From Pseudoflavonifractor sp050943825 (GTDB lineage Bacteria; Bacillota; Clostridia; Oscillospirales; Oscillospiraceae), in the NCBI RefSeq assembly GCF_050943825.1, contig NZ_JBMNPX010000009.1:41770-105769 (forward strand): 64,000 nucleotides of DNA, written 5' to 3'. Both the position numbers and the translations under genes were made by a program. The notes under the pieces were generated by a model that saw only the letters and a program-made list of their open reading frames with translations, was not told the DNA's origin and searched no databases. Below, piece after piece: positions 44,377 through 53,472 of this stretch. How positions within the stretch are numbered: the stretch's first letter is position 1; each line of letters begins with the position of its first letter.

Positions 44377-45087
44377 TCAGGCCAGAGACAGCGCCATGAG
44401 AATCATGTCGTCAAAGCTCTCCTGCCGCTCCTGAGGCGTGCAGGCAGCGCCGTTGAACATCAGGTCGGAGATGGTGCACAGGGCCACCGCCCGCTTGCCC
44501 GCCTCCATGGCGTTCATATACAGGGCCGCCGACTCCATCTCCACGGCCAGCATGCCCATGTCCGTCCACTTCTTCATCCACTCGTCGGAGTAGTAGAAGC
44601 CCTCGCCGGACACCACCGGACCCACCCGGACCGACATGCCGTGGGCCTTGGCGTAGTCCACCGCGCCGGCAATCAGGCCGTAGTCCGCGCAGGGGGCAAT
44701 GTCGCCGGGCAGGTTGAAGTGCCGGGCGTAGCCGTTGTCGGTGGAGGAGGCCAGCGCCACCACCACGTCCCGCAGCTTCAGGCTGGGGTGCATGCCGCCG
44801 GCAGAGCCCACCCGGATGATGGCGTCCACATCGTAGAAGTGGAAGAGCTCATAGGAGTAGATGCTCATGGACCCGGCGCCCATGCCGCTGGCCATGACCG
44901 AGACCTCCTTGCCCTGGTAGGTGCCGGTGTAGCAGTAGATGTTGCGGATGTCGCTGACCAGCCGGGGGTTCTCCAGGAACTTCTCCGCGATGTACTTGGC
45001 CCGCAGAGGGTCGCCGGGCATCAGCACGGTCTTGGCAATCTCCCCGTACTTGGCCGCGTTGTGAATGGTGGGGGTCTGTTCCTTCAT
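44377..45087 (-). CDS. deoD: Purine-nucleoside phosphorylase, DeoD type
   Basis: A 236-residue hexameric-type phosphorylase that splits purine (deoxy)nucleosides with phosphate into base and (deoxy)ribose-1-phosphate. Motifs: phosphate-site GDPLRAKYIAE (about 20), RVGSAGG (about 87) and EMESAALY (about 180), with Asp of the SDLMF stretch near the C-terminus. The ATG at 45087 is preferred over 45105 because of GGGGGA upstream and the family N-terminus (TPTIHN). It overlaps no gene but follows the nucleoside hydrolase by 14 nt. Confidence 0.92.
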   Translation of the reverse strand: MKEQTPTIHNAAKYGEIAKTVLMPGDPLRAKYIAEKFLENPRLVSDIRNIYCYTGTYQGKEVSVMASGMGAGSMSIYSYELFHFYDVDAIIRVGSAGGMHPSLKLRDVVVALASSTDNGYARHFNLPGDIAPCADYGLIAGAVDYAKAHGMSVRVGPVVSGEGFYYSDEWMKKWTDMGMLAVEMESAALYMNAMEAGKRAVALCTISDLMFNGAACTPQERQESFDDMILMALSLA

Positions 45088-45101
45088 GGCTGTCCCCCCG
45101 C

Positions 45102-46085
45102 TCACTGCTTGCCGCCCAGGGCCTCGTAGAAGGTCTGCTGGTACTTCTCGCCATCAATGGCGAAGACGGTGCGGATCTTGGGCAGGTGCTCCCAGCGGAA
45201 GTGGTCGCGGCGATCCCAGATGGTCATGCCGCGGGTCAGGGTGCCGCCGCAGTCGATGGCCACGTTGATCTCACGCACGTCGGTCATAATCTCGGGGTTG
45301 ATGAAGCAGCACATGGCGGTGGTGTCGATGGGGCCGTTGATGAAGATGCCCTGGTCCTCGATGGAGTTGTTGCCGTCGATGTAGTCGATGATCTCCAGGG
45401 CGTACTTGGCCTGGCGGTTGTTCAGGGCCTTGAGCTTCTCAATGGTCTCCTCGGAGATGTTCACCGCCTCGGGGTTGAAGGCGATGTCCAGGCCGATGGA
45501 GGTCAGCTTCACGTCAGACTCGTAGACAATCTTGGCGGCCTCGGGGTCCACGAAGATGTTCCACTCGCTCATGGGGTTGTCGCCGGTGGCGTTGCGGAAG
45601 GCGTACTCGGTGATGCCGTAGGCGCCGCCGATGTGGTAGATCTCCTTGATAAGGGGAATGATCTCGGGGCGGCTCATGAAGGCGATGGCGATGTTGGTCA
45701 GGCAGGAGGTGCACACCAGGGTCACCTCACCGGGGTTGGCCAGCACCGTGTCCACGATGAACTGGGCGGGTGACTTGTCAATGGGCTTGAGCTTGGGCTC
45801 GGGGAAGAAGTGGTTGCCCAGGCCGTCCACGCCGTGGGAGTAGGGGTCCTTGGGGTACTCCCGGAGCATGGGGTGCATCATGCCCTGAGCCACGGGGATG
45901 TCGCCGCGGTCCATGTACTCCAGAATACGCAGGGCATTGGCGGTAGTCTTGTCGGCGGGCAGGTTGCCGCTCTCGGTGGTGATGCCCAGCAGCTCCACGT
46001 CGGGGTGGGTGAGGGCCATAACAATGCAGACGGAATCATCGGTTCCGGGGTCGCAGTCCATAATGATCTTTCTCTTGTCGCTCAT
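45102..46085 (-). CDS. Nucleoside hydrolase, IunH family
   Basis: A 327-residue enzyme that cleaves the N-glycosidic bond of ribonucleosides with water. The Ca2+-binding motif DCDPGTDDS lies at about 10-18, and the C-terminal acidic contact in NVAIDCGGTLTRGMT is consistent. It lies between two phosphorylases, so the cluster can split nucleosides both by hydrolysis and by phosphorolysis. RBS AGGAAAGGAAGG precedes the ATG. Base specificity is not clear. Confidence 0.9.
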   Translation of the reverse strand: MSDKRKIIMDCDPGTDDSVCIVMALTHPDVELLGITTESGNLPADKTTANALRILEYMDRGDIPVAQGMMHPMLREYPKDPYSHGVDGLGNHFFPEPKLKPIDKSPAQFIVDTVLANPGEVTLVCTSCLTNIAIAFMSRPEIIPLIKEIYHIGGAYGITEYAFRNATGDNPMSEWNIFVDPEAAKIVYESDVKLTSIGLDIAFNPEAVNISEETIEKLKALNNRQAKYALEIIDYIDGNNSIEDQGIFINGPIDTTAMCCFINPEIMTDVREINVAIDCGGTLTRGMTIWDRRDHFRWEHLPKIRTVFAIDGEKYQQTFYEALGGKQ

Positions 46086-46110
46086 GTGTATTCCTTCCTT
46101 TCCTCTCTCT

Positions 46111-47037
46111 TCAATTCATCTGCTCCAGGCTGGGGAACCAGTTTTCCTTGCCGGCCTGGGCCTTCTTCATGTCCATCTGGTGGAGGATGGCAATGCCCTC
46201 CAGAGCCAGGTCAATGGAGGTCTCAGTGCCGGCACCCTCCCGGAACTTCTCGCCGGAGATCAGGTTGTCGGTCACGTTGAACACAGCGCCGCCTCTCCGC
46301 TCGAAGAGGTTGCACATGGTCATAATGATGGAGGACTCCCGGTCGGTGTTCAGCACACCCGCCCGGTTGTAGGTGCCCAGCTTGTTGATGTTGTCGGGCT
46401 GGAGGTAGCCGCCCACGGAGGGACGGCCGTTGCCCACAAAGTCGCTGTCCATACAGGCGGTGACGCCCACATGGTAGGACATGCCCAGCTGCTCGGCGGC
46501 CTGGACCAGAGCGGTCACCACCTCATAGTGGCAGTAGGCCGGGAAGCCGTCGCCGATGTAGGCCCGGGAGGTGCCGTCCTCGCGGAATACGCCGGAGGTG
46601 ATGACGCAGTCGCCCACCTTCACCTTCTCGGCCACGCCGCCGGAAGTACCCACCCGCAGGAAGGTGGAGCAGTTGGTGTACTCCATGAAGTCGTTGATGG
46701 CCAGCTCCACCTCGGGGCAGCCGCTGCCGCCGCTGACGCAGGTGATCTTGGCACCCTTGTAGTAGCCGGTGTAGCTGAGGAACATGCCGGAGTTGCCGAT
46801 GCACTCGGCGTTCTCCAGCCGCTCGGCCATGCGCTCGGCAGGGTCCTTGCCGTAGGCGCCCAGGGGGTCACGGACCAGGTAGATGAGGTAGTCTCCCACC
46901 TTGTCGATGTCCACCTGGGTGATGGCGGGCTTGTTGTCAATGACCAGGCCGGGATAGGGCACCCGGCTCCAGTACTCGTACCGCTCCTGCATCAGCTGGA
47001 TGGAGGGCTTGCTGCGGATGATCTCGCTCTTTTTCAC
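46111..47037 (-). CDS. Nucleoside phosphorylase, uridine phosphorylase-like
   Basis: A 308-residue member of the PNP/UDP superfamily. It has the phosphate-loop region YLIYLVRDPLGAYG, the GYYKGAKITCVSGGSGCPEVEL strand, the FLRVGTSGGV motif (phosphate/ribose contact) and a GVTACMDSDF stretch. It is longer at the N-terminus than typical Udp. The start is GTG 47037 after GGGAAAGGAG. A pyrimidine nucleoside substrate is likely but not proven; the adjacent DeoD would cover purines. Confidence 0.82.
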   Translation of the reverse strand: MKKSEIIRSKPSIQLMQERYEYWSRVPYPGLVIDNKPAITQVDIDKVGDYLIYLVRDPLGAYGKDPAERMAERLENAECIGNSGMFLSYTGYYKGAKITCVSGGSGCPEVELAINDFMEYTNCSTFLRVGTSGGVAEKVKVGDCVITSGVFREDGTSRAYIGDGFPAYCHYEVVTALVQAAEQLGMSYHVGVTACMDSDFVGNGRPSVGGYLQPDNINKLGTYNRAGVLNTDRESSIIMTMCNLFERRGGAVFNVTDNLISGEKFREGAGTETSIDLALEGIAILHQMDMKKAQAGKENWFPSLEQMN

Positions 47038-47065
47038 AGTCTGGGGGCTCCTTTCCCGAACTCGT

Positions 47066-47473
47066 TTACTTCTCGGCCAGAATCTTCAGGTAGCACTCCC
47101 GGTTGCGGGGGCCGTCGAACTCCAGGAAGTAGATGCCCTGGGAGTGGCCCAGCAGCAGCTTCCCGTTCTCAATGATAAAGGTGAGGGAGGGACCGATGAG
47201 GGTGCTCTTCACGTGGCCGGCGGCATCCTCGGGGGTGTCGTGCTGGTGCTTGAAGTCCACACGGGTGGGGATGAGGCGGCGGATCTCGTCCTGAATGTCC
47301 TCATGGCCCAGGGGGTCCCAGAAGGAGTTGACGGTCAGGCCGGCGGTGGTGTGGGTGATAAAGGCACACAGCAGGCCGCTCTGGACACCGGACTTCTCCA
47401 CAAAGGCGTTGATCTGCTCGGTGAGCGAGGTCACGCCGTCCTTTTCGGTACGGAACTGAATCTTCTCAAGCAT
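47066..47473 (-). CDS. YjbQ-family protein (UPF0047)
   Basis: A 135-residue protein of the YjbQ/UPF0047 family, some members of which have a weak thiamine-phosphate synthase activity. Key visible stretches are FITHTTAGLTVNSF (about 40-53) and LLGHSQGIYFLEFDGPRNREC, with His residues that form a metal site in solved family structures. It overlaps nothing and lies mid-operon between a SIS protein and a nucleoside phosphorylase. Its role in nucleoside breakdown is unknown. Confidence 0.85.
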   Translation of the reverse strand: MLEKIQFRTEKDGVTSLTEQINAFVEKSGVQSGLLCAFITHTTAGLTVNSFWDPLGHEDIQDEIRRLIPTRVDFKHQHDTPEDAAGHVKSTLIGPSLTFIIENGKLLLGHSQGIYFLEFDGPRNRECYLKILAEK

Positions 47474-47487
47474 TGCTCTTCTCCTCC

Positions 47488-48621
47488 TTAGTCCAGGCAG
47501 ACCGTCTCGGAGACGGTAGTGGAATAGGCTCCGTCGGGCTCGGCCCAGATACCCTGGAAGGCCCGGCTGTAGGGCTCCTCCCGCATGGCGGCCAGGTAGC
47601 CGGCGATGAGGGCGGGCACCATGTGGGCGGCCATGGACAGGAACAGACCGTTGGACGACTTGGGCACCAGGAAGCGGTACTTGGCCTGGAGCTCGCTGTC
47701 GTCGGTCACCAGCACAAAGTCACGGCCCATCTGGTTCAGGCGGGCCACCAGCTCCTTGGTGCGGCTGTGGGCCTCGTTGGCGGCGCTGTCAAAGACCATG
47801 GTCAGGGTGTGGGCCACGTCCTTGACAAAATAGTTGACGTGGAACCAGTTTTCGCTGTCCAGGTGGACGGCGGGCAGGCCCACCGCCTCGTACATCTTGG
47901 CGTGGCCGTACCAGGCGGTGCCGTAGTCGGAGCCGCAGCCGATCATCTCGGCGCTGGCGGCGTCCCGGAACTGCTCCGCTGCCTCCAGAGCCAGGGCGCA
48001 GACCTGCTCGGCGTCGGCCAGGAAGGCCTTGGGCAGCTCCTTGAGCTCCTTCCGGTACACGTTGGCCTGGTCCATGGGGTACTTCAGGCGCACCTCGCCC
48101 ATGCGGATGGCCAGCAGATAGACGATCATCTGGAGCACCGCGTAGGAGCGGATGCCGGGAGAGCTCTCAAAGGCGGGGATGGTGGGCACGATGACCTTCT
48201 CGGCCGCCTTGCCCAGGGGGGACTCGGGGTTGGAGGTGATGGCCACGGTGAGGGCGTTGTGGGCCCGCATCCGCTTGACCGCCTCCACCACCCGGGTCAC
48301 CTGACCGGAGTTGCTCACGGCGATGACCAGGGGGTCACAGGGGGACTCGCCCACCCACTTCATCTGGTAGTAGCGGGACAGAGCCAGAGGCTCCACCACC
48401 TCAATAGGGATCTGCAGGAACCGCTCAAAGGCCCGCTTGGCGGCCAGACAGGCGGCGTATCCGTCGCCGCAGCTGGTGAGCACTACCTTTTTCACGGAGA
48501 AAATCTGGGGGGTGGTGAGCACATAGCGCACCTGGGGCTCCACATCGGGATAGACCTGCTCCAGGAGCTCGGGCACGCTCAGCACCTGGAGCAGCATAGC
48601 ATTTTCATACTTACCGCTCAT
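47488..48621 (-). CDS. Double-SIS-domain protein, GlmS-isomerase / FrlB-like
   Basis: A 377-residue protein of two SIS domains (about 45-180 and 215-350). TSCGDGYAACLAAKRAFE is the first phosphosugar loop and AVSNSGQVTRVVEAVKRM the second, in the style of GlmS isomerase and of FrlB/GfrF deglycases that cut phosphorylated Amadori compounds. It lacks the glutamine amidotransferase half. Next to a PfkB protein and an ABC importer, it matches the layout of fructosamine-type loci, but nucleosidase neighbours point to another substrate. The reaction is undecided. Confidence 0.78.
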   Translation of the reverse strand: MSGKYENAMLLQVLSVPELLEQVYPDVEPQVRYVLTTPQIFSVKKVVLTSCGDGYAACLAAKRAFERFLQIPIEVVEPLALSRYYQMKWVGESPCDPLVIAVSNSGQVTRVVEAVKRMRAHNALTVAITSNPESPLGKAAEKVIVPTIPAFESSPGIRSYAVLQMIVYLLAIRMGEVRLKYPMDQANVYRKELKELPKAFLADAEQVCALALEAAEQFRDAASAEMIGCGSDYGTAWYGHAKMYEAVGLPAVHLDSENWFHVNYFVKDVAHTLTMVFDSAANEAHSRTKELVARLNQMGRDFVLVTDDSELQAKYRFLVPKSSNGLFLSMAAHMVPALIAGYLAAMREEPYSRAFQGIWAEPDGAYSTTVSETVCLD

Positions 48622-48638
48622 TTGTCGTTCTCCTCTTC

Positions 48639-49553
48639 TCAGTCATTCTTTTCCCCGCACAGCCGCTGGGCACGCTCCATGGCGCCCCGGGTCAGCTCGG
48701 GGGTGAACAGCTCGGGGACGCCGAACTGCTTGATGATCTCCGCAGCAGCGGCAGAGCCCATGCAGCCCGCCATGCGGGGGCTGTACCCCTCGCAGCAGGC
48801 GTAGAGCACCGCGCCGGAGGAGCTGTTGCCGCCGCCGGTGGTGTCCACCACCTGGATGTCCTTGGCGCTGGGGCAGTCGTAGCTGACGCCCTGGGCCAGC
48901 ATGTGGGCCCCCTGGGAACCCCGGCGGAAGAACACCCAGTTGGGGGAGGCGGCAGCCAGCCGCCGCTCTGCCTCGGTCTCGTCGTCAATGCCGTAGAGCA
49001 GCTTGGCCTCGCCCCGGTTGATGGAAAAGATATCAATGTACTTCAGATAGGACTCAATTACATCCGCGTTCTCCGGCTTGCAGGCGTCCTCGGAGATCTC
49101 CCACATCAGCTTGTAGCCGAAGCGGAGCCTGCCGCCGATGAGGCCGTCCAGGTAATCCCGGTCCAGGTCCTTGAACACGTACACGCCCTTGGTCTCCGGC
49201 CCGCAGCAGCGGAACACCTCGTCCAGCGAGGGGTCCAGGGCCCGGAACTCGGACAGGCCCACATTGGGCTCGTCGGTGCGGGAACCGTCGGGGTAGTAGT
49301 GAATGACGATGGTGGGGGCCACGGCGCCCCGCACAATCAGTCCGTCGGTGGACACATTGTTGTCCCGGTACCACTTCTCGTGCCGGGGCAGATACTCCGG
49401 GCCGATGCCGCCGCAGATGCCCACCTTGTCGGTGAACACCCGCACGCCCGCCAGGGCGTAAAAACCGGCGCTGCCCGGCTGGTTCTCCATGACCGTTCCG
49501 TCGGCCAGGTGAACCTCGTCGGTGGAGACGGTGGTGGCAATGACATATTCCAC
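48639..49553 (-). CDS. PfkB-family kinase-like protein with altered catalytic motif
   Basis: A 304-residue ribokinase-fold protein. The GTG at 49553 is used because GGAGGGAG lies about 10 nt upstream and the next gene ends at 49558; no ATG fits. The usual C-terminal PfkB motif DTTGAGD is here DTTGGGNSS, so the aspartate that acts as catalytic base is asparagine. The N-terminal GG motif is also atypical (NQPGSAGFYALAGV). It may be a kinase with an altered mechanism, a different phosphotransferase or a non-catalytic sugar binder. It is translationally close to the ADP-ribosylglycohydrolase gene. Confidence 0.82.
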   Translation of the reverse strand: MEYVIATTVSTDEVHLADGTVMENQPGSAGFYALAGVRVFTDKVGICGGIGPEYLPRHEKWYRDNNVSTDGLIVRGAVAPTIVIHYYPDGSRTDEPNVGLSEFRALDPSLDEVFRCCGPETKGVYVFKDLDRDYLDGLIGGRLRFGYKLMWEISEDACKPENADVIESYLKYIDIFSINRGEAKLLYGIDDETEAERRLAAASPNWVFFRRGSQGAHMLAQGVSYDCPSAKDIQVVDTTGGGNSSSGAVLYACCEGYSPRMAGCMGSAAAAEIIKQFGVPELFTPELTRGAMERAQRLCGEKND

Positions 49554-49557
49554 GCTC

Positions 49558-51660
49558 TTACACTCCCTCCAGCAAAAATCCGTCGATAAACATGGCCCCG
49601 CTGTCCACCAGATAGCCGGCGGCACCGCGGAGATAGGGCTGATCCTCGTCCACAGTCGTCAGCTCCACGTCTCCGGCACGGGCGGTCAGCCGGTTGCCCT
49701 CCGCCCGCAGGGACAGAGCACAGGGCACAAACTGCTCGTAGGCAAAGGGAGCCTCGGCCAGAACAATTTCCTGCTCATCCATCCGCTTGATAATGCGCAG
49801 GGTGTCCCCGCCGGTGAGGACGGCGGCGTAGTACCGCCGGTGGCCCTGGCTGCGAACCACCAGGCCGCCCTGGCGGTGGAGGCTGAACTTCAGCCGGGAG
49901 GACACGGTGTAGTCGGTGAAGTCCCGGGTACCCACGGTGGCCACGCCGTTTTCCTCGTTGTGGCTGATGCAGTAGGTGCAGTTCAGGTTGGGGGCAAAAT
50001 TCTTGGCGCTGGACACGAACATCTTGGCCCAGAAGGGGTTCAGGTCCCACATGTCCTTCATCATGATGCCCTTCTGCTCCAGCCTGACAGGGGTGTTGCT
50101 CCAGTCCGCGCCGCGGAGGAACACGTCCCCTGTGTACCGCTTCACCGAGGAGAATTCCACGCCGAAGCGGAGCACGGGCAGACCGCCCAGGTCGGGCACG
50201 GTCCAGCGAATCTCACGGGTGACGGGGCCCAGCTGCTCCCAGGGGCCCGCCTCTTTTTTCAGATTGTTGTCCCGGTCGGCGTACCACACATAGGGCCGCA
50301 GCTTGGGGCCCTGCTCCGAGGGGCAGTCCGCCTTCAGCACCACGGTCTGGCCGCCGTACAGGGTGGGAGAGACGTAGGTCTCGTAGTTGCGGTACTCCTC
50401 GTGGAGGTCCAGGAAGGTGGCCACGCTGACACTGGCGTTGGCGCCCTCAGCCAGAGCCGCAAAGCGGACCCGCAGGCCGTCCCCCGCCCCCTCCATGTTG
50501 CCGTTGCCCAGGGTGAATTCCGCCTTGGGGAAGGGCTCGTAGGGGCAGGGCATGAAGCCCTGGACGCTACCGGGGTACTCAAAGGCGAACCGGGCGGGCG
50601 CCGGGGTCTCCTCCAGGCCCGTGGTGCGCTCGGCGGCCCGGACGATGCGGCGGGTCTCCTTCACCGCGTCGGTGATTCCCTCGCCGCCGTCGGAGGTGAT
50701 GACCAGCAGCCGGTCGGCCACGGGGCCCCGGAAGTCGGGGCCGGTCTCCAGCCCCTCCAGACCCAGGCGGATGCCGTTGAAGCAGCCCACATTGCCCGCG
50801 TTGCAGTCGGTATCCCAGGCGGCGGAGGCGCCGATCTTCACCGACTGGGCGAAGTCGTCTCCGGCGCAGAGGATAGCCGCCAGTACCATGGCGTGGTTGG
50901 GAATCATGTGGCAGGGGCCGGGGTAGAGGTGGTAGCCGTAGCGGCTGTCCAGCACCTCCCGCACCTTCCGCCAGTCGGACTGGGCGGCGCAGATGTTGCG
51001 CACGTCGTCCACCAAGCTGCGGAGCTGGTCGGTCTCCACATAGGCCATGCAGCTGTCGAAGAGCTTGTTCAGGTCCTTCTCATCAAAGGCCGCCGCCTCC
51101 AGGGCCCCCAGGAAGCCCGCCGCGTCCAGCGCCACACCGTCGTGGGACACGCCGGCGCAGGCGCGCACCAGACGGTTGGCCCGCTCGGGGTCGCCGGGGC
51201 ACATCATGGCGTAGGCATCCATGAAGATCTGGGCGCCGATCTGCTGGGCAAGCACCGGGCCGTTGCGCTGGATAGATCCGCTCTCAGGGGCGGGGATGCC
51301 CCGCTTCAGGTTCAGGTAGGCGGTGTGCTCGGTGGAGTTGCCCATGCCGCCCCACCAGAGGATGGAGCGGTCCTCGATGATGTAGTTGAGCCAGGTCTTG
51401 CCGATCTGCTCCGCCGTAACCTCCGCGGGGAAGCCGTTGTCCTCCACGGCGCGGAAGAAGGCGAAGGTGCCCGACAGATCGTCGTCGGCCACAATGAGGG
51501 GCAGGTCCAGCTCTTTGTTGACGTAGTAGGGGATCTCGCCGAACCGGTCGATGATGGTCTGGTAGGGCCAGCCCTCCACCGGGCGGCCCAGGTACACGCC
51601 GATCATCTTGCCCAGAACACCGGCGTAGATCTTGTTGCGATAGGCTTGGGATAGCTGCAT
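49558..51660 (-). CDS. ADP-ribosylglycohydrolase (DraG)-like protein fused to a beta-sandwich C-terminal region
   Basis: A 700-residue protein. The N-terminal half (about 1-345) has the DraG/ARH fold signatures: KMIGVYLGRPVEGW, the dinuclear-metal VADDDLSGTFAF (about 58-69) and DTDCNAGNVGCFNG (about 282-295). Such enzymes cut the N-glycosidic bond between ADP-ribose and an acceptor. The C-terminal half (about 350-700) is beta-rich, lectin/LamG-like, and unusual for cytosolic ARH proteins. No signal peptide is visible. In this cluster it probably acts on an imported ribosyl compound (inference). Confidence 0.85.
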   Translation of the reverse strand: MQLSQAYRNKIYAGVLGKMIGVYLGRPVEGWPYQTIIDRFGEIPYYVNKELDLPLIVADDDLSGTFAFFRAVEDNGFPAEVTAEQIGKTWLNYIIEDRSILWWGGMGNSTEHTAYLNLKRGIPAPESGSIQRNGPVLAQQIGAQIFMDAYAMMCPGDPERANRLVRACAGVSHDGVALDAAGFLGALEAAAFDEKDLNKLFDSCMAYVETDQLRSLVDDVRNICAAQSDWRKVREVLDSRYGYHLYPGPCHMIPNHAMVLAAILCAGDDFAQSVKIGASAAWDTDCNAGNVGCFNGIRLGLEGLETGPDFRGPVADRLLVITSDGGEGITDAVKETRRIVRAAERTTGLEETPAPARFAFEYPGSVQGFMPCPYEPFPKAEFTLGNGNMEGAGDGLRVRFAALAEGANASVSVATFLDLHEEYRNYETYVSPTLYGGQTVVLKADCPSEQGPKLRPYVWYADRDNNLKKEAGPWEQLGPVTREIRWTVPDLGGLPVLRFGVEFSSVKRYTGDVFLRGADWSNTPVRLEQKGIMMKDMWDLNPFWAKMFVSSAKNFAPNLNCTYCISHNEENGVATVGTRDFTDYTVSSRLKFSLHRQGGLVVRSQGHRRYYAAVLTGGDTLRIIKRMDEQEIVLAEAPFAYEQFVPCALSLRAEGNRLTARAGDVELTTVDEDQPYLRGAAGYLVDSGAMFIDGFLLEGV

Positions 51661-51664
51661 ATTC

Positions 51665-52492
51665 TTATCCTTTCACTGCGCCGCTTACCATGCCTTCAAT
51701 GAACCGCCTCTGCATGAGGATGAAGAAGATGATAATGGGCGCCACAATGATAACCGTTGCCGCCATATTGGTGCCGTGGTTGGATGTATTGGTACCGTTG
51801 AGGGACATAAGGGACAGCATGGCGGTAAAGTTCTTCTGTCCGGTCAGGAAGGTGGAGGACACCAGGAACTCGTTCCAGGAGTTGAGTCCGGTGATGATGC
51901 CCACCGTCACCAGGCCGGGAGAGAGGAGGGGCAGGATGATGTGACGGATGACCTGCATGGTGCCGGCGCCGTCGATGCGGGCGGCCTCCTCCAGCTCCTT
52001 GGGAATGGACATGAAGAATGCCCGCAGCAGGGAGATGGCCAGGGGCAATCCGCAGGCCGCCAGGATAAAGGACACAGCCACATGGTTGCCCAGCCAGCCC
52101 ATCTTGGCGTACACCCGGTACAGGGGGATGAGGAACAGGTACACCGGCATGGTCATGGTGACCAGGAAGTAGCTGAGCACCACCGAGGTGCCCCGTACCT
52201 TCCGCCCGGCGATGACGTAGGCCGCCAGGGTGGCGAACACCAGCACAACAATTACTGTACTGCCGGTGTATACCACGCTGTTGAGCAGGCCCTGGGCAAA
52301 GCGGCCGTCGGTCCAGGCCTTGACGTAGTTGCTCAGACCGGCGGTAAACTGGATGGCCAGGGGATTGTGGACGATATCCTGGTGGGTCTTGAAGCTGTTG
52401 ATGAGCACCAGCAGCATGGGCAGGGCGCAGATCACCGCCAGCAGGCACAGCACTATCTTAATCAGAACCCGGGTTGTTTTGCTCTCTTTCAT
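51665..52492 (-). CDS. Carbohydrate ABC transporter permease, MalG type
   Basis: A 275-residue permease with six membrane segments, opening VLIKIVLCLLAVICALPMLLVLINSF, and the coupling loop EEAARIDGAGTMQVIRHIILP. It is the second permease of the importer whose lipoprotein is encoded at 53473. As at the alpha-galactoside locus, no ATPase gene is present, so a shared ATPase is likely. It lies 4 nt before the ADP-ribosylglycohydrolase gene, tying uptake to that enzyme. Confidence 0.92.
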   Translation of the reverse strand: MKESKTTRVLIKIVLCLLAVICALPMLLVLINSFKTHQDIVHNPLAIQFTAGLSNYVKAWTDGRFAQGLLNSVVYTGSTVIVVLVFATLAAYVIAGRKVRGTSVVLSYFLVTMTMPVYLFLIPLYRVYAKMGWLGNHVAVSFILAACGLPLAISLLRAFFMSIPKELEEAARIDGAGTMQVIRHIILPLLSPGLVTVGIITGLNSWNEFLVSSTFLTGQKNFTAMLSLMSLNGTNTSNHGTNMAATVIIVAPIIIFFILMQRRFIEGMVSGAVKG

Positions 52493-52503
52493 GCTCTCAC
52501 CCC

Positions 52504-53385
52504 TTACTGAGACTCACTGCGGTTCATACGGGCGTAAATGACCGACGCAATCAGGCCCAGAATGGACATCATGACCGCGATGGCCGCCGCCTTGCCGAAC
52601 TGGAAGAGCGTGAAGGCGTAGTTATAGGTCAGGGTACCCAGCATCTCGGTGGCGTGGGCCGGGCCGCCGGAGGTCAGCAGGTAGACATAGTCGAACTGGA
52701 GGAAGGACTGGATGACGATGAGCACCATCATCAGCTTGAAGGTGGGCAGCATGCTGGGGAAGTAGACATACCGGAACAGCTGCCAGCCGTTGCAGCCGTC
52801 CACCGTGGCCGCCTCAATGTAGTCGCCGGGGGTCTGGCGCAGGGCGGCCAGGAAGACCACGGCCAGGTAGCCCCAGTAGTGCCAGATGTCCACCACGGCC
52901 ACACCCACCAGGGCCGAGCTGGTGGAGGTCAGGGGAGAGGAGACCCAGGACCAGCCCAGCACGTTCTTGAAGAAGCCGAACAGACCGGTGACCGGGCTGT
53001 AAATCATATTCAGCCAGATGAGGGCGTTGGCGATGGGGGCGATGACGTAGGGGAGCAGGAAGATGACCTGAAATGCAGAGCGGCCCTTCTTCTGCTTGAG
53101 CAGGCACATGGAGGCCGCCAGCGCCAGCAGCACGGGGACGGTCAGGTACATGATCATCCACTTGATGTTGTTGGTCAGCGCCTTGCCGAAGACACTGTCG
53201 CCAATCAGCTCGGCGTAGTTGGAGAAGCCGACAAGGTTCATGTCGGAGGAAATGCCGTTCCAATCGGTAAAGGAGGATACGATGGTGGTAATGGAGGGGA
53301 TCAGAATCACACAGACACTGAGAATCACCGCCGGTGCCATCAGCAGATAGTAGGGAATTTTCTGTCGGATCCGTCTGCCTGACAC
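52504..53385 (-). CDS. Carbohydrate ABC transporter permease, MalF type
   Basis: A 293-residue permease beginning YYLLMAPAVILSVCVILIPS, with the coupling loop DYIEAATVDGCNGWQLFRYVYFP. The start is GTG 53385, with AAGAGGTGATG upstream; the nearby ATG is in another frame. It partners the MalG-type permease 12 nt downstream. Gene spacing shows a single operon from the lipoprotein to deoD. Confidence 0.91.
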   Translation of the reverse strand: MSGRRIRQKIPYYLLMAPAVILSVCVILIPSITTIVSSFTDWNGISSDMNLVGFSNYAELIGDSVFGKALTNNIKWMIMYLTVPVLLALAASMCLLKQKKGRSAFQVIFLLPYVIAPIANALIWLNMIYSPVTGLFGFFKNVLGWSWVSSPLTSTSSALVGVAVVDIWHYWGYLAVVFLAALRQTPGDYIEAATVDGCNGWQLFRYVYFPSMLPTFKLMMVLIVIQSFLQFDYVYLLTSGGPAHATEMLGTLTYNYAFTLFQFGKAAAIAVMMSILGLIASVIYARMNRSESQ

Positions 53386-53472
53386 AGCGCATCACCTCTT
53401 TCTATAAAATACGGTGACCGTGCACAGACGACACGGTCACCGTTTCCTCTCCGAAGGAGAGTTTCCTTATGG

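Noticed and set aside
47488..49553. A standard fructoselysine (frlB/frlD) locus
   Set aside because: The SIS and PfkB proteins resemble the pair only in fold; the PfkB motif is altered and the neighbours are nucleosidases and an ADP-ribosylglycohydrolase.
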